A DNA stretch of 64,000 bases from Lachnospiraceae bacterium (GTDB lineage Bacteria; Bacillota; Clostridia; Lachnospirales; Lachnospiraceae): the NCBI GenBank assembly GCA_015057525.1, contig SVEE01000002.1:130767-194766 (forward strand), in the 5' to 3' direction. The notes under the pieces are model-generated. The model did no database searches and was not told the DNA's origin. It saw only the letters and a program-made list of their open reading frames with translations. Position numbers and translations under genes: made by a program. This document shows positions 55,862 to 63,408 of the stretch, piece by piece (the stretch's first letter is position 1; the number at the start of each line of letters is the position of its first letter).

Positions 55862-56791
55862 ATGGCAGATAAAATTAATAAAGGTGTAGGTCTTGTTTTA
55901 TGTGGTGGCGGTGGTAAAGGTGCCTATCAGGTAGGTGTTTTAAAGGCCTTAAAAGAAAATGGATTACTTAATGAAGTAACAGCAATTTCAGGTGCATCAA
56001 TTGGTGCAATAAATGCTGTTTTATACGCAATGGATGACGTAGAACTCATGTATAAAGCATGGGATGATATGGATATGCGTACACTTTTTGATATTGATTT
56101 AGAGCTATTTGTAGAGAAAAACATCCTATTTTCCCGTGATGAAACCTTGAAGTTAATTTCAAAGTATATGGATTTTGAAAAACTTTTAGGTTCCAATATT
56201 GATATTTATGCATCAATATGCAAAATTGTCACAGGGGAGACTGAATTAAAACCTGAATATCGTAAATTATCAGATTATGATATAGATACTGCCAAGAAAA
56301 TTCTTTTGGCTTCAACAGCATTACCTCTGATATATGAAGCTGTTGAAATAGATGGTTCATATTACAGAGATGGTGGAATATGTGATAATACACCAATTAA
56401 GCCATTGTATGATGCAGGCATACGCCAATTTATAGTGATATGCATGAATCAAAACAAGGTAATAAATACTGATAAATGGAAGGATGCTGAGTTTATAACC
56501 ATTACACCAAGTAAGGATCTTGGACAATTGGTAGATGGTACACTTAACTTCCATGAAAAAGCTATAGATTTCAGAGAGATGCTTGGCTATAAGGATGGCT
56601 TAAGAGCAATCAAGACAAAATTTGAAAAGGATGACATTTACATTAAAATGGAACAGTCACTTGCTCTTAATGATTACAACGAAATTATTATGCAAATGCG
56701 AGTTGACAGAACATATAATGATGTGGGCTCAAGAATTAATTCAAATATAGAAAAATTCAACAAATTGGCAGAAAAGTATGATATAATTTAG
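55862..56791 (+). CDS. Patatin-like phospholipase
   Basis: A 309-residue lipid acyl hydrolase. The oxyanion loop is GGGGKGAYQ (residues 15-23), the nucleophile Ser46 is in GASIG and the dyad Asp170 in DGG. No signal peptide is visible; it probably acts in the cytosol or on the inner membrane face. The ATG at 55862 follows TGGGGGAATT; an in-frame start at 55811 has no ribosome site. Confidence 0.92.
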   Translation: MADKINKGVGLVLCGGGGKGAYQVGVLKALKENGLLNEVTAISGASIGAINAVLYAMDDVELMYKAWDDMDMRTLFDIDLELFVEKNILFSRDETLKLISKYMDFEKLLGSNIDIYASICKIVTGETELKPEYRKLSDYDIDTAKKILLASTALPLIYEAVEIDGSYYRDGGICDNTPIKPLYDAGIRQFIVICMNQNKVINTDKWKDAEFITITPSKDLGQLVDGTLNFHEKAIDFREMLGYKDGLRAIKTKFEKDDIYIKMEQSLALNDYNEIIMQMRVDRTYNDVGSRINSNIEKFNKLAEKYDII

Positions 56792-56819
56792 TTGTATATA
56801 TTGTTTTATAAAATATATT
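56792..56819 (+). promoter_or_regulatory. Possible promoter of the cytidylate-kinase-like gene
   Basis: TTGTAT, a 16-base spacer and TATATT, 28 bases before the start codon, in very AT-rich sequence. Confidence 0.4.
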
Positions 56820-56846
56820 TTCAATATAAAAAAGGAGGCGGTTTTT

Positions 56847-57458
56847 ATGGCAAAGCACATTATAACAATAGGCAGACAATTTGGAAGTAATGGTCGAGAA
56901 ATAGGTCGTTTACTCGCCGAAAGACTGGGAATTCCTTTCTATGACAAGGAAATATTAAATGAAACAGCTAAAAAAAGCGGATTAAGTGAAGCTGTATTAA
57001 AAGAACTTGACGAAAGACCATCAAAGAGCTTCCTTTATTCTCTGGTTATGGATCCATATAGCTATGGGTTTACAGCAACTGGGTATCATGCTAATTTAAA
57101 TCAGCGTGCATTCCAGGCTACATATGATACAATTAAAGACATAGCTGATCAGGGCTCTTGTGTGATTGTAGGTAGATGTGCAGATTATGCATTACGTCAT
57201 AATCCTGATTTAATAAGCATTTTCATCTATGCTCCTATGGAAAAACGTATTGAAACAATCATGAAAAGATTTGATTTAGCAGAAGATAAGGCTAAATCAC
57301 AGATTAACAAGGAAGACAAGGGTAGAGCATCATACTATAATTATTATACCTCTAAAAAGTGGGGCTCAATTGACAGCTATGACATATGTATAAATAGCAG
57401 TTTAATGAGTATTGAAAAGACAGTTGATTTTATAATTGAATATATTGATGCAATGTAG
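56847..57458 (+). CDS. Cytidylate-kinase-like family protein
   Basis: A 203-residue P-loop-like kinase: IITIGRQFGSNGREIGRLLA at the N-terminus, GIPFYDKEILNETAKKSGL next, and GSCVIVGRCADYAL later. This family is related to cytidylate kinase but distinct from the housekeeping Cmk; substrates are unproven. AAAGGAGGCGG is a strong ribosome site. It is the last plus-strand gene of the window. Confidence 0.88.
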   Translation: MAKHIITIGRQFGSNGREIGRLLAERLGIPFYDKEILNETAKKSGLSEAVLKELDERPSKSFLYSLVMDPYSYGFTATGYHANLNQRAFQATYDTIKDIADQGSCVIVGRCADYALRHNPDLISIFIYAPMEKRIETIMKRFDLAEDKAKSQINKEDKGRASYYNYYTSKKWGSIDSYDICINSSLMSIEKTVDFIIEYIDAM

Positions 57459-57464
57459 TGTCAA

Positions 57465-57513
57465 AAAATAAAAACCTCTATAAGTCAGATTACTAAATAG
57501 AGGTTTTTATTTT
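57465..57513. terminator. Bidirectional terminator at the strand switch
   Basis: A 16-base perfect stem, AAAATAAAAACCTCTA with TAGAGGTTTTTATTTT, around a 17-base loop. A- and T-tracts on both sides allow termination of the two converging genes. Confidence 0.85.
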
Positions 57514-57545
57514 AAAGTTTAAAAAATATTGAAAAAATAGCAATT

Positions 57546-57573
57546 TGTTAACATAATATTATTACGGTTAAAA
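57546..57573. other. Candidate dif (Xer recombination) site
   Basis: On the minus strand the 28 bases divide as TTTTAACCGTA, ATAATA, TTATGTTAACA: two 11-base arms, partly inverted copies (7 of 11), and a 6-base centre, the layout of Xer sites. ATATTATGTTAAC agrees with the corresponding part of the B. subtilis dif site at 12 of 13 positions, and TTATGTTAA is identical to the XerD arm of E. coli dif (both from memory). The other arm matches known sites poorly. It lies 3 bases past the stop of the recombinase gene. Confidence 0.5.
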
Positions 57574-57576
57574 TAT

Positions 57577-58626
57577 TTATTTTTCTCTAAGTTGAACCTT
57601 ATTTCTGGCCATACGTTTACGTTCGTTGTCTATATCAGCATAATGCTTACGAGTTGTATTAACATCTGAGTGACCTAATACATCAGCTACCAAGTATATG
57701 TCTGAGGTTTCCTGATAAAGAGCTGTACCATATGTGCTTCGAAGCTTATGAGGTGTAATATGTTTAAGAGGCACAGCACTTTGTGAGTATTTTTTTACAA
57801 GGTTTTCAACGGTACGTATGCTTATTCGGCGTTTTTGAGAGGAGAGAAAAAGAGCATTTTCATGGCCTTTTTGGGGCTCGATTTTCTTTCTTTCTTCCAT
57901 ATAAGCTATAAGAGGGTCAATTGATTCATCGCTAAAGTATACAATTGCCTCTTTACCACCTTTTCGAGTAATTTTGATTGATGTATTCTCTATATCTACA
58001 TCATTAATATCAAGACCAATACACTCAGATATACGAATTCCGGTACTTAACATAAGGGTTAAAAGGGCTAAATCCCTTGTTTTGTTCTTTTTATGGTATT
58101 GTAGCTGCTTATCAGTCAAATTAATGCCATATTCAACGGTATCAAGGAAATTGGCTGTCTCTGCAGCATCCATACGAACGATTTGCTTATCGTGCAAACG
58201 TGGACGTTCGATTTTAGCCACTGGATTTTGGCTTACAAGGTCATTCCTGTAGAAATATGAGTAAAATACGCTTAAGGCGGTTATTTTACGCTTAATAGAG
58301 GCCTTACCGTTAGTTATAACTCGTCCATCCTTTCTATATACCTGTAAATAGTCCATATAATCATCAATAAACATGGCATCTATAGAAGAAAGGATTTCCA
58401 GGGTTACATCCTTAGGTGATTCACAAGGAACGTCAGTATATGCCTCACATATATATTCAAAGAAGGTTTTAATGTCTCTGGCATAACCAAGTCTTGTACG
58501 TGATGACTTAGATTGCTGTATTGATCTAAAAAACTTTTTGACGTATGGTGGAAGCTCATCACATATATTACGAATGAGTTCTATGTTTTTGATATCAGTT
58601 TGCTCGTGATATGTATATTCAGGCAA
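57577..58626 (-). CDS. xerS: XerS-like tyrosine recombinase
   Basis: A 349-residue integrase-family recombinase. The N-terminal core-binding domain spans about 25-140 and the catalytic domain about 150-345, with R198 (STGIRISE), K222 (TRKGGK), H293 and R296 (HKLRST), H319 (LGHSD) and nucleophile Y329. Length and the stretches NKTRDLALLTLML and ITRKGGK resemble XerS, the single recombinase that resolves chromosome dimers in streptococci, but a XerC/D role is also possible. The start is TTG at 58626, since AAGGAGG lies 8 bases upstream; a longer version lacks this. A TATAAT lies upstream at 58689-58684 with no clear -35 element. Confidence 0.85.
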   Translation of the reverse strand: MPEYTYHEQTDIKNIELIRNICDELPPYVKKFFRSIQQSKSSRTRLGYARDIKTFFEYICEAYTDVPCESPKDVTLEILSSIDAMFIDDYMDYLQVYRKDGRVITNGKASIKRKITALSVFYSYFYRNDLVSQNPVAKIERPRLHDKQIVRMDAAETANFLDTVEYGINLTDKQLQYHKKNKTRDLALLTLMLSTGIRISECIGLDINDVDIENTSIKITRKGGKEAIVYFSDESIDPLIAYMEERKKIEPQKGHENALFLSSQKRRISIRTVENLVKKYSQSAVPLKHITPHKLRSTYGTALYQETSDIYLVADVLGHSDVNTTRKHYADIDNERKRMARNKVQLREK

Positions 58627-58698
58627 AATAAATACCTCCTTTATATAAAAGTCTAGTAAATACGCGGTTTTCAAGATATTATAATTATAACACTATTT

Positions 58699-58730
58699 GG
58701 TTTAAAAGTACAGGACTTTTTCGTTAAACC
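58699..58730. repeat. Imperfect palindrome upstream of the recombinase gene
   Basis: GGTTTAA and TTAAACC form the outer arms and AAGT/ACTT an inner pair, with a TTTCG bulge. It lies about 75-105 bases before the xerS start, near where a -35 element would be. It could be an operator or a second recombinase-binding site. Confidence 0.4.
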
Positions 58731-58820
58731 TGAGTTTATCGCATAGTTGGATGAGTTTTATACTACTATTCGATTAAACATTTTTTTCAAAAACAATTAA
58801 TATTTTCATATATCTATATA

Positions 58821-58857
58821 ATAAAAAGCACCTACAATTCAAATTGCAAGTGCTTTA
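58821..58857 (-). terminator. Rho-independent terminator of the yggS-rluD operon
   Basis: On the minus strand AAAGCAC/GTGCTTT and CAATT/AATTG form a stem with a small internal loop, followed by five T. The upstream arm overlaps the stop codon of the pseudouridine synthase gene. Confidence 0.8.
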
Positions 58858-59790
58858 CATTCTTAATTTATTCAAAGCGTCTTTAAAGTAATCTGGAAGC
58901 TCCGAAGTAAATTCTATATATTCATTTGTTATTGGATGATTAAAGCCAAGGGTTCCTGCATGAAGAAATTGTCCATTAGATTTAAATGGCTTTGATTTAG
59001 GCCCATATACCTCGTCACCAAGTAACGGATGATTAATGCTAGCCATATGGACTCTAATTTGATGTGTTCGCCCAGTTTCGAGTTTACATTGAATTAATGA
59101 AAAATTATTCTTTAAATTCTCTATAACCTGATAATGTGTAACTGCATGACGTCCATTAGGATCTATAGCCATTTTCTTTCGGTCTTGTTTATGTCTGGCT
59201 ATAGGTTTATCTATGGTTCCAGTACCTTCAGCAAACTGATTATAGCAAATTGCTGTATATACACGGTTTATATCATGTACTTTGAATTTGTCAGACATTA
59301 CTCGGTGTGCTGCGTCGTTTTTACAGGCCACAAGGAGCCCTGTGGTATCCATATCTATCCTGTGTACGATTCCTGGCCTTAAAACGCCGTTTATGGACGA
59401 TAATGAGTCTTTACAATGATACATAAGCGCATTTACTAATGTCCCACTTGTATGTCCAGGTGCTGGATGAACAACCATGCCCTTGGGTTTATCTACAATA
59501 ATAATATCATTATCCTCGTAAACAATATTAAGAGGAATATTTTCTGGAACAATTTCTAATTCTTCTGGTTCAGGTATATAAATATTTATTATATCTGATT
59601 TTTTCAGTTTATAATTTGACTTAATATTATTATGGTTAACTAAAATGTTTTTTTCGTCAACTAATTTTTGCAAGTACGCTCGTGAAAACTCGGGTAATTC
59701 TTCAGAAAGAAATTTATCGATTCTAAGTCCTATATATTCAGTTTTGCTTTCGTCTATACAAATTTCTATTTCTTCTGCAAAATCTGCCAT
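58855..59790 (-). CDS. RluD/RluA-type pseudouridine synthase
   Basis: Isomerises uridine in rRNA or other RNA. The 311-residue protein has an N-terminal S4 RNA-binding domain (about 20-75: RIDKFLSEELPEFSRAYLQK) and the catalytic domain with D146 in HRIDMDTTGLL. GRTHQIRVHMASI is also typical. It follows lspA by 2 bases, the order lspA-rluD (ylyB) conserved in Firmicutes. The exact target uridine cannot be read from sequence. Confidence 0.93.
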   Translation of the reverse strand: MADFAEEIEICIDESKTEYIGLRIDKFLSEELPEFSRAYLQKLVDEKNILVNHNNIKSNYKLKKSDIINIYIPEPEELEIVPENIPLNIVYEDNDIIIVDKPKGMVVHPAPGHTSGTLVNALMYHCKDSLSSINGVLRPGIVHRIDMDTTGLLVACKNDAAHRVMSDKFKVHDINRVYTAICYNQFAEGTGTIDKPIARHKQDRKKMAIDPNGRHAVTHYQVIENLKNNFSLIQCKLETGRTHQIRVHMASINHPLLGDEVYGPKSKPFKSNGQFLHAGTLGFNHPITNEYIEFTSELPDYFKDALNKLRM

Positions 59791-59792
59791 TG

Positions 59793-60323
59793 TTAGTCCT
59801 GTTCCTTGTCTTTTTTGCTTCCTATTATCTCATCAAATTCCTCGTTTGAATATTTAAATATAATCAATATGAAAATCATAATCATACTGACCACAACATA
59901 GATATCCGCAACATTAAATATAGGAAAATCAATGAATTTAGCTTCGAAAAAGTCAACTACATATCCAAGCTTTATTCTATCAATCATATTACCTAAGGCA
60001 CCTGACATCAAAATAATCATATTTGCTCTTAAAATACAGTATTTAGGATTGTTGGCTATATTTGAATAAATATAAAAGCATAAAAGCAAAATAATGGCTG
60101 TTAGTATCAGGAATATGACTCTTTTGCCCTGAAACATGCCCCATGCAACGCCACGATTCTGAATATAGGTAAATGACAGAACATTTTTGATAACAGGTCT
60201 TGACTCATAAAGCTCAAATGAACTAGTTATCATAAATTTAGTTAATTGATCAAGGGCTGTCAATAATCCTATAATTATAATAGGTACAGTATATATTTTT
60301 ATTGTTTTTTTGTTTTCTTTCAT
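59793..60323 (-). CDS. lspA: Lipoprotein signal peptidase II
   Basis: Membrane aspartyl protease that removes the signal peptide of lipoproteins. The 176-residue protein has four hydrophobic helices and the catalytic aspartates D115 (GNMIDRI) and D140 (FNVADIY). It would process lipoproteins such as the DUF3048 protein encoded at 46263. A long charged tail (EEFDEIIGSKKDKEQD) follows the last helix. It lies 7 bases after aroB. Confidence 0.95.
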   Translation of the reverse strand: MKENKKTIKIYTVPIIIIGLLTALDQLTKFMITSSFELYESRPVIKNVLSFTYIQNRGVAWGMFQGKRVIFLILTAIILLLCFYIYSNIANNPKYCILRANMIILMSGALGNMIDRIKLGYVVDFFEAKFIDFPIFNVADIYVVVSMIMIFILIIFKYSNEEFDEIIGSKKDKEQD

Positions 60324-60330
60324 TATTATA

Positions 60331-61422
60331 TTACATTGACATATAGGTGTTTAATGCCTCCAACATCTCTGCCTCAGTTACACTTGTGTCAATATATGCC
60401 TCTCCAATATTTTTTAAGAGAATAAATTTGATTTTATCTCCTTCTACCTTCTTATCATTTTTAGTATATTCAATGATTTTAGCAATATCTATATTATTAT
60501 CAAGCTTAGGTATATCATATGTATTTATTGAATTAATGATTATATCAAGCTCATTTTTGGAAATATTTCCCTTATTATAGGATATTATTGCAGCGAGAAT
60601 CATACCAATAAATACACATTCTCCGTGTAAAAGATTAAAATCCATATACTTTTCAATTGCATGGCCAAGAGTATGTCCGAAATTGAGTAATGCTCTCTCT
60701 CCTTTTTCAGTTGGATCATTTTCTACAACGTTTTTCTTGATAATACAGCTTCTGTATATCATTTCGCCTAAAACATCCATGTCTTTAGCTGTGATTTTAC
60801 TAGCATTATCATTTAACCATGTAAAATAGCCAGAATCTTTAATTAGTCCATGCTTTACAATTTCGCCCATTCCTGAATTAAATTGTCTCTTACTTAAAGT
60901 ATTTAAAACGGAAATATTCATATATACAAGCTTAGGCATGTGAAATGCACCTACCATGTTTTTATAGGAATCAAAATCGACTCCAGTTTTACCACCTATG
61001 CTGGAATCAACTTGCGATAAAAGACTTGTAGGAATTTGAATAAAGTCAATACCTCTTAAATAGGTTGCAGCTGTGTAACCAGATAAATCACCTACTACTC
61101 CACCACCTAAGGCAATTATAATATCTTTTCTGTCAAATTTCTCAATAATAAGCTTCTCATATAATGCTTTTACTGTATCAAGGTTTTTACTAGGCTCACC
61201 TTCAGGAAAAACAAAGCTTACAGCCTTATCACAACATTTATCTATAGATAATAATATAGCATCCATATATAAGGATGCTACATTAGTTTCTGATACTACA
61301 CAAACCTTTCTATTTGAGTATCCTAGCTCAGTAATAAGCTCAGGAAGTTTGTTGAATGTATCAGAATATACTATGTTGTATATAGGCTTATTATCAAGAT
61401 GTACTGTTAAATCTGTCATCAT
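60331..61422 (-). CDS. aroB: 3-dehydroquinate synthase
   Basis: Second step of the shikimate pathway; an NAD- and metal-dependent cyclase. The 363-residue protein has the Gly-rich NAD motif ALGGGVVGDLSGYTAATYLRG, IPTSLLSQVDSSIGGKTGVD, and metal-binding histidines in NFGHTLGHAIE and LLHGECV. Two adjacent ATG codons are possible; the first is 3 bases and the second 6 bases from GGAGAG, so the start could be 61419. It stands between divIVA and lspA without other aro genes, so its place in this operon is somewhat unusual. Confidence 0.95.
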   Translation of the reverse strand: MMTDLTVHLDNKPIYNIVYSDTFNKLPELITELGYSNRKVCVVSETNVASLYMDAILLSIDKCCDKAVSFVFPEGEPSKNLDTVKALYEKLIIEKFDRKDIIIALGGGVVGDLSGYTAATYLRGIDFIQIPTSLLSQVDSSIGGKTGVDFDSYKNMVGAFHMPKLVYMNISVLNTLSKRQFNSGMGEIVKHGLIKDSGYFTWLNDNASKITAKDMDVLGEMIYRSCIIKKNVVENDPTEKGERALLNFGHTLGHAIEKYMDFNLLHGECVFIGMILAAIISYNKGNISKNELDIIINSINTYDIPKLDNNIDIAKIIEYTKNDKKVEGDKIKFILLKNIGEAYIDTSVTEAEMLEALNTYMSM

Positions 61423-61451
61423 AATCTCTCCTATAATACATATTTTAGTAA

Positions 61452-62687
61452 TTATACAAATTCAAATCCAAATTCGTCTGTCTCTTTATCTGAATCATCT
61501 CCATCTCCAAGAAGACTTGACTCAGGAATGTTGATTTCAACTTCAATCTGTTCCTCTGTAGGAGACGAATCTTCAGTTGTAGATGAGAAATCAACTGTAG
61601 GTATTGTTCCTGAACTCTCTGACATTGTCGATGATGTTTGAGAACCAGGATGCTCAAAGCCTCTTTGTCTAAGCTTTTCTTTTAATTCTTCAGGTACAGT
61701 GGATACCTTAATTCCCTGAGATTTATTATTCTGTGAAGAGCTTTGAGTTGAACTCTGTGCTGTACTTTGAGCTGTGCTCTGTGTACTTGCACTAGAAACA
61801 TCTTCTTTTATTTTATCGTCTACACTGGGAGCTGACGCACTTTCTTCTTTCTTTGGTGCTTGAGTTTCACCAGTGTTTCGTCTAACTCTGTTTTTACCAC
61901 CACTATTAACAGTGAATTTTTGACCACCAGATTTAGTTTTCTTAGTAACTGTTCTACCATCGTACGGATTGTATCTGCCAGGTTCTTCTTTGTTTGGATT
62001 GAATGGATCAACAAAATTTTCATTGGCACTTAACATAGATGTGTAAACAGCACTTGTACTATTAACATCTCCGCCAGAACCCATCATTCCACCACCGCCG
62101 GCATTCATACCACCCAATGAGGACTCATCTCTCATTTGTGGATCACCATCAAATGTTCCAAATGCTCCACCGCCTGCAGGTGCAGCTTGTTGTGGCATGC
62201 TTCCAGCAATAAGAACAAAGGCTCTATCATCAATCTGTGCATCTACATCAAAATCAACTTCACCAAGAAACTCAGCTTGTTTCTTGAGCATAGTTGCAAA
62301 GTTAGACTTATAGGCTGCATATCTTGTTTCAAGCTCAGCCATCTCTAATTTGATTTGTTCAAGTCGCTCTTCTGCTTCTCCAACAATCATTTTAGCTTTA
62401 TTCTTAGCCTCTAACTCAATGTTCTTAGCTTCTTTGTTAGCTCTAGACTTAGTATCTTCTGAGTCCTTCTCCGCTCTCAAAAGAGACTTTTCTAATGCTT
62501 CTTCCTTAGATTTATAATGCTGTAAGCCATCTGTTAATGTTTCTACTTTTTCCTTTAATTCTGCGTTTAAGCGATAAAGCTGTTCATAGCTTTCTGCTAC
62601 AGACTGGAAGAATGTATTAACATCCTTTTTATCGTAACCTAATCCAATGTTAAATTTCTTCTGTTGAATATCAACTGGTGTGAGCAT
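61452..62687 (-). CDS. divIVA: DivIVA-domain protein with long low-complexity tail
   Basis: Pole- or septum-associated coiled-coil protein. Of its 411 residues, the first 60 form the DivIVA lipid-binding domain (MLTPVDIQQKKFNIGLGYD, NTFFQSVAESYEQL) and about 25-145 are coiled coil. The remainder, unlike the roughly 165-residue Bacillus protein, is a long, probably disordered tail: a Gly/Met-rich patch near 175-205, basic segments, a Ser/Thr/Gln repeat near 300-325, and an acidic end. Linkage to sepF and yggS fits a cell-division cluster. Confidence 0.9.
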   Translation of the reverse strand: MLTPVDIQQKKFNIGLGYDKKDVNTFFQSVAESYEQLYRLNAELKEKVETLTDGLQHYKSKEEALEKSLLRAEKDSEDTKSRANKEAKNIELEAKNKAKMIVGEAEERLEQIKLEMAELETRYAAYKSNFATMLKKQAEFLGEVDFDVDAQIDDRAFVLIAGSMPQQAAPAGGGAFGTFDGDPQMRDESSLGGMNAGGGGMMGSGGDVNSTSAVYTSMLSANENFVDPFNPNKEEPGRYNPYDGRTVTKKTKSGGQKFTVNSGGKNRVRRNTGETQAPKKEESASAPSVDDKIKEDVSSASTQSTAQSTAQSSTQSSSQNNKSQGIKVSTVPEELKEKLRQRGFEHPGSQTSSTMSESSGTIPTVDFSSTTEDSSPTEEQIEVEINIPESSLLGDGDDSDKETDEFGFEFV

Positions 62688-62718
62688 TCCCCGTCTTCCC
62701 CCTTGTATAACAATTATT

Positions 62719-63396
62719 CTAATATCTGCCTAACTGTGGTGAAACTGTTGACTCGTTTAAAATTTCTTCTCGCAAATCACCTGATACTTCGATTGAACTT
62801 GGTGCAGCAATAAAGATATTTGCTGATATAGCCTGTAACGAACCATTAAGTGCGTAACATGCACCACCTATAAAGTCAATTATACGCTGTGCTGGAGCAA
62901 GCTCAAGACCTTCCATATTAATAACGATTGTCTTGCCTTCTTTTAAGAAATCCGTAACTGTCTGTGATTCACTTATTTCGTGTGGTTTAATTACATACAC
63001 TTCGCTTTTACCCCTAAAACTTTCAGTTCTTTGCTGCTTGTTATTATTAAAATCAACAAGCTTGTTATTGTTGCTACTTACATTTGAAACAGGTCTAGCC
63101 TGTGTTCTTGTGCTTTGATATGACGAAGCATATCCAGTAGTACCTCTATATGAAGTCTGACTCTGAGTTGTAGCACTGCTAAATGAAGCAGGCTTCTGAT
63201 ATGTACTACTCTGCTGTGGAGCAGGTGTATTGCTTCTACCAAAACTTGATTTTTGTTTAGTTTTCTTGGAAGCTACATAATCATCATAATCTTCATCGTC
63301 ATCATCGTCATCGAATAAATCATCTTCGAATTCGTCATCATCTAATTCTTTCATTTTGAAAAAGTCTAAAAAACTCTTTTTAGCTTCTTTTGCCAT
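62719..63396 (-). CDS. sepF: Cell division protein SepF
   Basis: Membrane-tethered partner of FtsZ that shapes the division septum. The 225-residue protein has a short N-terminal helix (KKSFLDFFKM), a very acidic stretch (about residues 19-40), a Ser/Gln-rich linker and the conserved SepF domain (VYVIKPHEISESQTVTDFL, GLELAPAQRIIDFIGGACYA). The linker and acidic patch make it longer than the roughly 150-residue Bacillus protein. GAAGGAG-like AAGGAGAAT precedes the ATG. Confidence 0.94.
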   Translation of the reverse strand: MAKEAKKSFLDFFKMKELDDDEFEDDLFDDDDDDEDYDDYVASKKTKQKSSFGRSNTPAPQQSSTYQKPASFSSATTQSQTSYRGTTGYASSYQSTRTQARPVSNVSSNNNKLVDFNNNKQQRTESFRGKSEVYVIKPHEISESQTVTDFLKEGKTIVINMEGLELAPAQRIIDFIGGACYALNGSLQAISANIFIAAPSSIEVSGDLREEILNESTVSPQLGRY

Positions 63397-63408
63397 AACA
63401 AATTCTCC

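Noticed and set aside
57974-58252. Plus-strand open frame of 92 codons inside the recombinase gene
   Set aside because: Shadow of the minus-strand gene: no ribosome site and no family match, and the opposite strand has all recombinase catalytic residues.
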